This document shows positions 1 through 6,092 of a DNA stretch of 9,615 nucleotides, piece after piece. The position numbers and the translations under genes were made by a program. This DNA comes from BMS3ABIN04 sp964553325 (lineage in GTDB: Bacteria > Bacteroidota > Ignavibacteria > Ignavibacteriales > Melioribacteraceae): contig CAZKKI010000030.1 of assembly GCA_964553325.1 (NCBI GenBank), positions 1 to 9,615 of the forward strand. The letters are read 5' to 3'. The notes below the pieces were generated by a model. The model was given only the letters and a program-made list of their open reading frames with translations, was not told the origin of the DNA and made no database searches. Position 1 is the first letter of the stretch. Each line of letters begins with the position of its first letter.

Positions 1-210
1 GCCTTTGAAATAAAGTTTACCGTCTTTGTACTCGGGGTAAAGCCAAACTTGTGATTGGCAACCAGTGATTTTATACTTCTCGGTTCTATGCTCTTCGGGA
101 TAAGGTTCGAGCTCCTTGCCCAAATCTATTATGTATTTATAACGCTCTTCCCAATCCGACAAAAAGTCGAATTCCTCAATTATTTGCTTTTGTATTTCTG
201 GTATACTCAT
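1..210 (-). CDS. sufE: SufE family Fe-S cluster assembly sulfur acceptor (partial, C-terminus beyond the window)
   Basis: Reading leftward from the ATG complement at 208-210 gives 70 codons with no stop, beginning MSIPEIQKQIIEEFDFLSDW and ending at the window edge. The motif GCQSQVWL at residues 50-57 is the SufE signature, and its Cys51 falls at the same number as the sulfur-accepting Cys51 of E. coli SufE. In the known family, SufE takes persulfide sulfur from the cysteine desulfurase SufS in the cytoplasm and hands it to the SufBCD scaffold for Fe-S cluster assembly. Roughly the second half of the usual ~140-residue protein is outside the window. The start lies 7 nt after the stop of the esterase gene, so the two are probably co-transcribed, although they have no obvious shared pathway. 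No clear ribosome binding site precedes the ATG, so the start rests on the family-typical N-terminus. No suf neighbour is visible on this side. Confidence 0.9.
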   Translation of the reverse strand, partial: MSIPEIQKQIIEEFDFLSDWEERYKYIIDLGKELEPYPEEHRTEKYKITGCQSQVWLYPEYKDGKLYFKG

Positions 211-217
211 TTATCAA

Positions 218-946
218 TTACATTTTACTCAAAAAATACGGCAGCATTTGTCGCCAAGTAGGCCAGTCGTGTCGCATATCGTGGCCCCACAAATCCAACC
301 AATGGCGAATACCCTTGGAATTCAAAATATTCGACAAATGAATTGATGCGCCCGGGTCTTCATACTCGCCTTGTCCGGATGCAATTACGATTCCCAAATT
401 ATTACGCATTCTGTTTAACAAATTTTCATCACTCAAGTTCGGTAAATAATCAACCGGGGAATTAAAATAAACGTGATCATCGTAATAACCGTCGGTGTAT
501 CTTTTTAAATCGTAAACTCCGCTCATTGCGATTGTTCCACGGAATATATCGGGTCTTCTGAAAAACATATTCGCGGCATGATAAGCTCCGAGCGAGGCAC
601 CGGTTGTAATAATCGGCACTTGCCCTTGACAATGATTAAAAATAAAATTAACCACCTCTTCAACAACGTACTGATTGTATTGCCCGTGCCGTATCGATTT
701 GTGCGGTGGATACATATGTTTGTTCAACCAACTTTCGTTGTTAATACTGTTGATAGAAAAAACCTTACACTTCCCCTCGTTGATGAACGGGGCAATTGCA
801 TCGATCATCTGGAATCTTTCGTACTCAAGAAAATCGGCACCCGCCGTAGGAAACATCAAAAGAGCAAATCCGTAATGACCGTAAACGGCTATTTCCATAT
901 CTTTGTACAAGTTCGGACTGTACCATGAATGAATTTCCCTATGCAT
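218..946 (-). CDS. Alpha/beta-hydrolase, putative esterase (COG4947-like), 242 aa
   Basis: The protein is a cytosolic alpha/beta-hydrolase without a signal peptide or membrane segment. The nucleophile elbow is GASLG at residues 116-120, giving Ser118 as the likely nucleophile. The C-terminal stretch GHDMRHDW at residues 221-228 supplies the histidine, probably His226 with His222 as the alternative. An acidic stretch, GQGEYED at residues 191-197, sits where the catalytic acid normally lies. The early strand ALLMFPTAGADF (28-39) fits the oxyanion-side loop. Overall it resembles the small putative esterase group annotated as esterase/lipase superfamily enzymes (COG4947). The natural substrate is unknown and cannot be read from the sequence. 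The gene opens a two-gene unit with sufE, which starts 7 nt downstream, and a Bacteroidetes-like promoter lies just upstream. Family assignment is good; an acyl-ester substrate is only inferred. Confidence 0.85.
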   Translation of the reverse strand: MHREIHSWYSPNLYKDMEIAVYGHYGFALLMFPTAGADFLEYERFQMIDAIAPFINEGKCKVFSINSINNESWLNKHMYPPHKSIRHGQYNQYVVEEVVNFIFNHCQGQVPIITTGASLGAYHAANMFFRRPDIFRGTIAMSGVYDLKRYTDGYYDDHVYFNSPVDYLPNLSDENLLNRMRNNLGIVIASGQGEYEDPGASIHLSNILNSKGIRHWLDLWGHDMRHDWPTWRQMLPYFLSKM

Positions 947-1120
947 ATTTATTTCCCAATTTATTACTTTGAAAATTAGACTAATACCAAAGAAAAAGCA
1001 AACCCGGAACCATTTCGTAAAAGAAATGTTGAAGAAAAGCGGAAAGTTATTCTCCTTATTTGTTGATTTTTTAGTAAAGTTTTGTTTTTATGTAAAGTTA
1101 TTTAATTTGCTTGTTTAACA
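947..1120. other. Divergent spacer between the esterase gene and uvrB
   Basis: This 174-nt spacer must carry promoters for both directions. The minus-strand candidate is listed separately. On the uvrB side I see no convincing promoter: TTTG at 1081-1084 followed by TTAATTTG at 1102-1109 is a partial match with short spacing and would leave almost no leader. The octamer GTAAAGTT occurs twice, at 1075-1082 and 1092-1099. I see no LexA-like inverted repeat and no coding sequence. Confidence 0.5.
971..1002 (-). promoter_or_regulatory. Candidate Bacteroidetes-type promoter for the esterase-sufE unit
   Basis: Read on the minus strand, TTTG (complement of 999-1002) is followed after 20 nt by TAATTTTC (complement of 971-978). 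The Bacteroidetes consensus is TTTG, about 19-21 nt, TAnnTTTG, so only the final G is missed. It would give a leader of under 20 nt before the esterase ATG at 946. The DNA is AT-rich, so chance matches are possible. Confidence 0.4.
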
Positions 1121-3139
1121 ATGAAAAAATTCGAGTTAGTATCCAATTATAAACCTGCGGGTGATCAACCCGAAGCAATACGACAGCTAACGGAAGGTAT
1201 TTTGCGCGGCGACAAGCATCAAGTTTTGCTTGGTGTAACGGGAAGCGGTAAAACCTTCACAATGTCGAACGTCATTGCAAACGTAAATAAGCCCACTTTA
1301 ATAATTTCGCCGAATAAAACTTTGGCGGCACAGCTTTATTCGGAATTCAAATCTTTTTTTCCGAATAATTCGGTCGAGTTTTTTATCAGTTATTACGATT
1401 ATTACCAACCTGAAGCTTACGTTGTAAAAAGCGATCTTTATATAGAAAAAGATTTTTCCGTAAACGAAGAAATAGACCGATTGCGTTTAAAAGCAACAAC
1501 CTCCTTAATCGAAGGAAGACGCGACGTAATTATTGTTGCAAGCGTAAGTTGTATTTACGGTATCGGTTCACCCGATCAATACGCACGACAAATTTTATTT
1601 GTGAACAAAGGACAAACCCTTGATCGTAAAGAATTCCTACGCAAATTGGTCGATATCCATTTCGTCCGCAACGATTTTGAATTCACACGCGGAACATTCA
1701 GGGCAAGGGGTGATGTGGTTGAAATCATTCCGGCTTACGAAGACGAGGAAGCAATTCGCATCGAATTTTGGGATGATGAAATCGAAAGAATTTCTTTAAT
1801 CGATTCACTTACAGGCGAATTCATTAAAGAAGTCGAAAGCGTTCCGATTTATCCTGCAAAACATTTCATCACAACTCAAGATCAACTTAATCGTGCAATC
1901 AAAACAATCGAAGAAGAATTAAAAGAAAGACTGAAATATTTCTGGTCGGAGGAAAAATACCTCGAAGCACAACGGTTGGAACAACGTACGAGATATGATA
2001 TTGAAATGATGAAGGAAATCGGTTATTGTTCCGGTATTGAAAATTACTCGAGACATTTGGACGGAAGGCCTCCGGGTTCGCGCCCCGCTTGCTTGTTGGA
2101 TTATTTTCCGGAAGACTATTTACTGATTATCGACGAGTCTCACGTTACAGTTCCACAAATACGCGGAATGTATAACGGCGACAGGGCAAGGAAGGAAACC
2201 CTTGTCGAATACGGATTTCGGCTTCCCTCGGCGCTGGATAACAGACCGTTAAAGTTCGACGAATTTGAAAATCTAACTAATCAAGTTGTTTATGTAAGCG
2301 CTACGCCCGGACCCTACGAACTCGAAAAAACAAAAGGTGTGGTGGTTGAACAAGTTATTCGTCCGACGGGATTACTCGATCCGGAAATAGAAGTAAGGCC
2401 TGTAAAGGGTCAAATAGACGATTTAATCGGGGAAATAAGAAATCGCGTAGCAAAAAACGAACGTGTGTTGGTTACAACGCTTACAAAAAAAATGGCCGAA
2501 GATTTATCCGATTACCTCGATAAAATAAATATCAAAGTGCGGTACATTCACAGCGATATCGATGCGCTTGAAAGAGTTGAGATTATTAGGGATTTGAGAA
2601 TAGGAGATTTCGATGTTTTGGTCGGCGTAAACCTTTTGCGGGAAGGCTTGGATTTGCCCGAAGTTTCACTCGTCGCAATTATTGATGCGGACAAAGAAGG
2701 ATTTTTAAGAAGCGAACGCTCTTTGATGCAAACAGCCGGCAGAACAGCCAGAAACGTCGACGGAAAAGTAATTATGTACGCCGATACTATTACCAACTCG
2801 ATGAAGAAAACTATCGACGAGACAAACCGGCGAAGAAAATTACAATTGGAATACAACCGGAAACACGGAATTACTCCAAAAACGATTTACAAATCGAAAG
2901 AGGAAATTTTATCTTCTACATCCATTGCGGACGTGCGGAATAAAGAGAAAGAGCAGGATACGGGTTTTGCCAAAGTTGCCGAACCCGTAATAAAATATAT
3001 GACTACAGCACAAAAAGAAGATTTGATTAAACAAATGGAAGAAGAAATGTATGCCGCCGCAAAGGATTTGGAATTTGAACGTGCGGCATATCTAAGGGAC
3101 GAGATCGAAAAACTCAAAAAATTGGTTAAAAGAAAATAA
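1121..3139 (+). CDS. uvrB: UvrABC excinuclease subunit B, 672 aa
   Basis: UvrB is the DNA-damage-verifying helicase-like subunit of bacterial nucleotide excision repair. It is loaded by UvrA and then recruits UvrC for the dual incision. All hallmarks are present and intact: Walker A GVTGSGKT at residues 38-45, the aromatic beta-hairpin YYDYYQPEAY at 91-100 that clamps the DNA strand, the Walker B box DESH at 338-341, helicase motif SATPG at 393-397, helicase motif VI QTAGRTARN at 537-545, and a C-terminal UVR domain at about 630-667 (EFERAAYLRDEI) that contacts UvrC. The length of 672 residues is normal. The ATG start gives the usual MKKFELVSNYKPAGDQPEAI opening. uvrA and uvrC are not in this window, which is common because the three genes are usually scattered. 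I see no SOS operator. The next gene starts 81 nt downstream and has its own candidate promoter, so uvrB may be monocistronic. Confidence 0.98.
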   Translation: MKKFELVSNYKPAGDQPEAIRQLTEGILRGDKHQVLLGVTGSGKTFTMSNVIANVNKPTLIISPNKTLAAQLYSEFKSFFPNNSVEFFISYYDYYQPEAYVVKSDLYIEKDFSVNEEIDRLRLKATTSLIEGRRDVIIVASVSCIYGIGSPDQYARQILFVNKGQTLDRKEFLRKLVDIHFVRNDFEFTRGTFRARGDVVEIIPAYEDEEAIRIEFWDDEIERISLIDSLTGEFIKEVESVPIYPAKHFITTQDQLNRAIKTIEEELKERLKYFWSEEKYLEAQRLEQRTRYDIEMMKEIGYCSGIENYSRHLDGRPPGSRPACLLDYFPEDYLLIIDESHVTVPQIRGMYNGDRARKETLVEYGFRLPSALDNRPLKFDEFENLTNQVVYVSATPGPYELEKTKGVVVEQVIRPTGLLDPEIEVRPVKGQIDDLIGEIRNRVAKNERVLVTTLTKKMAEDLSDYLDKINIKVRYIHSDIDALERVEIIRDLRIGDFDVLVGVNLLREGLDLPEVSLVAIIDADKEGFLRSERSLMQTAGRTARNVDGKVIMYADTITNSMKKTIDETNRRRKLQLEYNRKHGITPKTIYKSKEEILSSTSIADVRNKEKEQDTGFAKVAEPVIKYMTTAQKEDLIKQMEEEMYAAAKDLEFERAAYLRDEIEKLKKLVKRK

Positions 3140-3140
3140 T

Positions 3141-3169
3141 TTGTTTTGAATCTTTTATCCTCCTATAAA
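3141..3169 (+). promoter_or_regulatory. Candidate promoter for the DUF2459 gene
   Basis: TTGTTT at 3141-3146 is followed after 17 nt by TATAAA at 3164-3169, a reasonable sigma-70-like pair in the short gap after uvrB. Transcription would start near 3176, inside the 15-nt dyad TTCAAAGCCTTTGAA at 3174-3188. The -35 match is weak (only TTG plus spacing), so read-through from uvrB remains possible. Confidence 0.3.
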
Positions 3170-3173
3170 TAAT

Positions 3174-3188
3174 TTCAAAGCCTTTGAA
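3174..3188. repeat. 15-nt dyad TTCAAAGCCTTTGAA (possible operator)
   Basis: Seven-base arms, TTCAAAG and CTTTGAA, are perfectly complementary around a single central C. The single-base centre makes it a poor RNA hairpin but a good shape for a dimeric DNA-binding protein. It lies between uvrB and the DUF2459 gene, overlapping the predicted start of transcription of the latter. In AT-rich DNA it could also be chance. Confidence 0.35.
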
Positions 3189-3220
3189 TTTCTTTACGCT
3201 CTTAATTTAAAATATTGGAA

Positions 3221-3853
3221 ATGATAAAATCTAAATACAAAATATTTTTTTTCTTTTGTCTTGGATTTTCCAACCCGAGTTTTTCTCAAACTGCACACGA
3301 TATATATTTGATTAAAACCGCTTGGCATGTGGGAATTTCCGTTCGAATAGATAGTTTTGCCATATCAAAGTTAAAAGCTCTTAAATATTTCGAAGATTAT
3401 GAATTTGCCGATATCGGCTGGGGCGACGAAGATTTTTATCAAACTCCGGATACAAATATTTTCCTCGGCTTAAAAGCTTTGTTTGTACCGACTTCAAGCG
3501 TAGTGCGGATTTCCGGAATCAACGCCGGTATTAACAGTTTTATTTCGATTAGCGATTTTGCAGTTAAAGCAAGTTTAACGAATACGCAATTCATTAAACT
3601 ACTCGACTTTATCGACGCCTCCATCACTAAAAACGAATCCGGCGAATACAGAATTGCATCGAAAAAATATGGTGGAAAAATAATATTCTTCAAATCCGGA
3701 TTAAAATATCACATGTTTCATACATGCAATACATGGATTGCCGAAGCATTAAATTCTGCCGGATTACAAATCGGCGCTTCCGGAATAATTACGGCGGCAC
3801 AGCTTTACAGGGAATTAATAAAAATCGGGGAAATAATTAAACCCGTTGAATAA
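3221..3853 (+). CDS. DUF2459 family protein, predicted exported, 210 aa
   Basis: The function is unknown. The sequence matches the DUF2459 family (TIGR02117, first noted near urease genes) by three motifs: AWHVGI at residues 34-39, ADIGWGDEDFY at 63-73, and HTCNTWIAEAL at 167-177. The start is chosen at ATG 3221; an in-frame TTG at 3215 would add only two residues. The N-terminus MIKSKYKIFFFFCLGFSNPS followed by FSQ is a Sec signal peptide with likely cleavage before Gln23, so the mature protein is probably periplasmic or on the cell surface. His36 in a WHVGI context, followed much later by Cys169 at the start of a helix, has the order expected of circularly permuted NlpC/P60-like (papain-fold) enzymes, so a peptidase, amidase or acyl-transfer activity is conceivable; this is inference. 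No urease genes are present here. An inverted repeat overlaps its stop codon. Family assignment is confident, function is not. Confidence 0.88.
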   Translation: MIKSKYKIFFFFCLGFSNPSFSQTAHDIYLIKTAWHVGISVRIDSFAISKLKALKYFEDYEFADIGWGDEDFYQTPDTNIFLGLKALFVPTSSVVRISGINAGINSFISISDFAVKASLTNTQFIKLLDFIDASITKNESGEYRIASKKYGGKIIFFKSGLKYHMFHTCNTWIAEALNSAGLQIGASGIITAAQLYRELIKIGEIIKPVE

Positions 3854-3880
3854 TTGATTCCATAAAATTACATTCAACGG
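3843..3880 (+). terminator. Inverted repeat at the end of the DUF2459 gene, possible terminator
   Basis: CCGTTGAAT at 3843-3851 and ATTCAACGG at 3872-3880 are perfect 9-nt inverted copies separated by a 20-nt AT-rich loop. The left arm includes the first base of the stop codon. It could form a 9-bp RNA hairpin. No run of T follows (TTAAAATAATTC), so it is not a textbook intrinsic terminator and may instead protect the 3' end or bind protein. Confidence 0.4.
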
Positions 3881-3980
3881 TTAAAATAATTCTATTGCGG
3901 TTTGGAAGAAACACAGTATTTTACAATCACAGATTTCCGTTCCGTTAATTAAATTCAGAATTTTGTCCTTTGTTTTTGCA

Positions 3981-4009
3981 TTGATAAATTATATTTCTCT
4001 GACTATACT
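3981..4009 (+). promoter_or_regulatory. Candidate promoter for msrA
   Basis: TTGATA at 3981-3986 and TATACT at 4004-4009 are separated by exactly 17 nt and each matches five of six sigma-70 consensus bases. A perfect TATAAT also sits at 4010-4015. Transcription would start near 4016, giving a leader of roughly 28 nt to the msrA ATG. An overlapping Bacteroidetes-like pair exists too: TTTG at 3969-3972, 17 nt, TATATTTC at 3990-3997. Either way the 190-nt gap after the DUF2459 gene appears to hold a dedicated promoter. Confidence 0.45.
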
Positions 4010-4043
4010 TATAATTAATCGATAACAAAATGAAAGTGAAAAA

Positions 4044-4691
4044 ATGATTTATAAATTAGCACGGCTATTAACTATCTTTCTGCTAGCAAATATTTTAATT
4101 TGCGGTCAAACAAACAACAAACAAATGAGAGAAAAATCCAAAATGAATGAAAATAAATACGAAACCGCAACATTCGGTTCGGGTTGTTTTTGGTGCACCG
4201 AAGCTATTTTCGAACAACTTGAAGGTGTAATCGATGTGACATCCGGCTATTCCGGCGGACATGTTCCCAACCCGACGTACAAGCAAGTTACAACCGGCAC
4301 AACCGGTCACGCTGAAGTTTGCCAAATCACTTACGATCCACAAATAATTTCATACGACGAGCTTTTAAAGGTTTTTTGGTCGACTCACGACCCTACGACA
4401 TTAAACCGTCAAGGCAACGACGTCGGGACGCAATACCGTTCGGTAATTTTTTATCATAACGAAAAACAAAAAGAGCTGGCGGAAAAGTATAAAAGCAAAT
4501 TGGAAGAAGCGAAGATTTTTCCAAATCCGATTGTAACCGAAATCTCGCCGTTTACAAATTTTTATAAAGCGGAAGATTATCATCAAAATTATTACGAGCT
4601 TAATCCCGACCAAGCATACTGCAGTTTTGTGATTACGCCCAAAGTGGAAAAGTTCAAAAAAATCTTCAAAAACAAATTGAAAAAAAGATAA
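4044..4691 (+). CDS. msrA: Peptide methionine sulfoxide reductase MsrA, predicted exported, 215 aa
   Basis: MsrA reduces the S-epimer of methionine sulfoxide in damaged proteins. The catalytic motif GCFWC spans residues 47-51 with Cys48 as the attacking cysteine. The glutamate of GHAEV (Glu91), the segment GNDVGTQYRSVIF (124-136) and FYKAEDYHQNYY (173-184) are standard MsrA motifs. Cys193 in AYCSFVI sits where the resolving cysteine is found. About 33 residues precede the core. They start MIYKLARLLTIFLLANILIC, a charged then hydrophobic stretch typical of a Sec signal. Cys20 could be a lipidated cysteine, but the residue before it is Ile rather than Ala, Gly or Ser, so lipoprotein status is uncertain. 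A cytoplasmic form from the internal ATG at residue 34 is the alternative. No msrB is visible. The gene has its own candidate promoter and ends 4 nt from the convergent HAD gene. Confidence 0.95.
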   Translation: MIYKLARLLTIFLLANILICGQTNNKQMREKSKMNENKYETATFGSGCFWCTEAIFEQLEGVIDVTSGYSGGHVPNPTYKQVTTGTTGHAEVCQITYDPQIISYDELLKVFWSTHDPTTLNRQGNDVGTQYRSVIFYHNEKQKELAEKYKSKLEEAKIFPNPIVTEISPFTNFYKAEDYHQNYYELNPDQAYCSFVITPKVEKFKKIFKNKLKKR

Positions 4692-4695
4692 TTTT

Positions 4696-5334
4696 TTATT
4701 CGATTAATTCCGTAAGCGAATTAAAAACCGGTACATTGCACGAAAGCAGTTTTTCTTTCGATTGGTGACCCGAAGCAAGCAAAACGCTTTGGGCGCCAAT
4801 TTCTTTTGCCACTTCGCAATCGTGTACGGTATCCCCAATCAGCAAAGTCTTTCCGGGCGGAGCATCAATATTTTTGATTAACTCCATTCCCAACTCCAAT
4901 TTGCTTGTCGCATAAATATGATCTAACCCGATAACATGTTCGAAAAATTCAAGGATTTTAAAATGGTCGATTATTTCATTTAAAGTATCTTGTTTGTATG
5001 CGGACAAAATGGATTGCTTAATTCCTTTGCTTTTCAGATAATTCAACACTTCAAAAGCACCGGCTGCTAAATTGCTTTCGAATTTTCGTTCCTCGTATTC
5101 GTCCATCCATTCCTTTCCGACTTTCTCGAAAGACTCAACGGAAAAATCGAAACCGAGCGCCGAGTAATAATTTTCTACAGGAATGGTAAACACCATTCTG
5201 TATTTATCCACGGAAAGTTCGGGTAGATTCCGCTTTTTCAGAACATTATTAATGATGTTTACACAAAGCGACACGTCGTCGAAAAGCGTTCCGTTCCAAT
5301 CCCAAATAATATGTTGAAATTCGGTTATATTCAT
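4696..5334 (-). CDS. HAD-superfamily hydrolase, phosphoglycolate-phosphatase-like, 212 aa
   Basis: This is a soluble haloacid-dehalogenase-type phosphatase with a helical cap inserted after motif I. Motif I is DWNGT at residues 12-16, giving Asp12 as the nucleophile. The residue two positions later, normally the acid/base Asp, is Asn14. Motif II is Ser111 in ILSAY, motif III is Lys145 in ATSK, and motif IV is GDTVHDCEVA at 167-176 with Asp168 and Asp172. The length and cap fit the Gph/phosphoglycolate phosphatase group (COG0546), but the true substrate cannot be read, and the Asn substitution makes a simple phosphoglycolate phosphatase call unsafe. It is the last gene of the four-gene operon. 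Its ATG overlaps the SDR stop as ATGA (5331-5334), which indicates translational coupling. The AT-rich 3' end meets msrA head-on with 4 nt between the stops. Confidence 0.88.
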   Translation of the reverse strand: MNITEFQHIIWDWNGTLFDDVSLCVNIINNVLKKRNLPELSVDKYRMVFTIPVENYYSALGFDFSVESFEKVGKEWMDEYEERKFESNLAAGAFEVLNYLKSKGIKQSILSAYKQDTLNEIIDHFKILEFFEHVIGLDHIYATSKLELGMELIKNIDAPPGKTLLIGDTVHDCEVAKEIGAQSVLLASGHQSKEKLLSCNVPVFNSLTELIE

Positions 5335-6092
5335 TCGTATTTATTTTTTGATGCAAGAAATTCATATAGCGCCGCAGGCAAATTCCCTATAAATTTAACA
5401 GTAAGCGACATCGTAAGCGGAAAAGCAATTACCCTTTTTTCCTTTTCAATTCCTTTCACGATATATTTTGCCGCTTTTTCTGGAGAAATGATAAACGGCA
5501 TAGGAAACCTGTTTTTATCCGTCATCGGGGTCTTTACAAATCCCGGTTTAACCGTAATAACTTTAACATTATATTTTTTTAATTCAATGCGTAACCCTTC
5601 TAAATATATTGAAGCCGCCGCTTTGCTGGCGCTGTAAAAACTACTGCCGGAATACCCGCGGTTATCGGCAAGACTCGAAATTCCAACTATTGTTCCTTTT
5701 TTATCCGGAATAAAATCTTTAACGAGTTGTTCGACCCAATAAATTATTCCCATTACATTCGTCCCGAAAATTTCTTCGGCTAATTTCGAATCGAATTTTT
5801 CTATTTTCATCCGGTAAGAAACACCGGAATTTAAGATTGCAACATCAATAAAACCGAATTCTTCTTTTATTTTGTTATAAGCTTCGCTTACTTCGGTTTT
5901 GTTGCTTACGTCGCATTTTACCGGAAAAATTTTAAATCCGTCCGTTTCGATTCTTTTCTTTATCAACCTTAACTTTTCAAAATTCCTTGAAACCAAAATC
6001 AAATTATTTTTGCCGGCGAGTTCTTCCGCAAGTGCTTTACCTATTCCGCTCGAAGCTCCTGTAATCAAAATATTTTTATTTTCTAATTTCAT
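5331..6092 (-). CDS. Short-chain dehydrogenase/reductase (SDR), 253 aa
   Basis: This is a classical SDR oxidoreductase using NAD(H) or NADP(H). The Rossmann motif TGASSGIG is at residues 11-18, Asp61 in KCDVS contacts the adenine, and the NAG motif is replaced by NSG at 88-90. Asn112 lies in the active-site helix, and the catalytic triad is Ser140, Tyr153 and Lys157 (YSASK), with the normal 13-residue Ser-Tyr spacing. Arg36 in VSRN after the second strand suggests NADP(H) preference. The C-terminal third is hydrophobic (FPLTMSLTVKFIGNLPAALY, 224-243), as in membrane-associated SDRs acting on lipids or other hydrophobic substrates. The substrate is unknown. The start overlaps the miaA stop as ATGA (6089-6092), and the stop overlaps the HAD gene start in the same way. 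Family assignment is firm and the reaction is open. Confidence 0.93.
   Translation of the reverse strand: MKLENKNILITGASSGIGKALAEELAGKNNLILVSRNFEKLRLIKKRIETDGFKIFPVKCDVSNKTEVSEAYNKIKEEFGFIDVAILNSGVSYRMKIEKFDSKLAEEIFGTNVMGIIYWVEQLVKDFIPDKKGTIVGISSLADNRGYSGSSFYSASKAAASIYLEGLRIELKKYNVKVITVKPGFVKTPMTDKNRFPMPFIISPEKAAKYIVKGIEKEKRVIAFPLTMSLTVKFIGNLPAALYEFLASKNKYE

Noticed and set aside
55..261. Open frame on the plus strand opposite sufE
   Set aside because: It lies antisense to a clear SufE N-terminus with the catalytic Cys motif and has no recognisable protein features.
578..928. Open frames on the plus strand inside the esterase gene
   Set aside because: They are shadows of the hydrolase on the other strand, which has the GASLG elbow and the catalytic histidine region.
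1075..1099. Direct repeat GTAAAGTT (two copies, 17 nt apart start to start) before uvrB, considered as a regulator site or SOS box
   Set aside because: It is not an inverted repeat, does not resemble a LexA site and is short for AT-rich DNA.
2548..3117. Minus-strand frames inside uvrB
   Set aside because: They are low-complexity, Ser/Ile-rich translations antisense to conserved UvrB motifs, without a family match.
3215..3220. TTG start for the DUF2459 gene, two codons upstream of the ATG
   Set aside because: The ATG at 3221 gives a normal signal peptide and is the more usual start codon; nothing favours the TTG.
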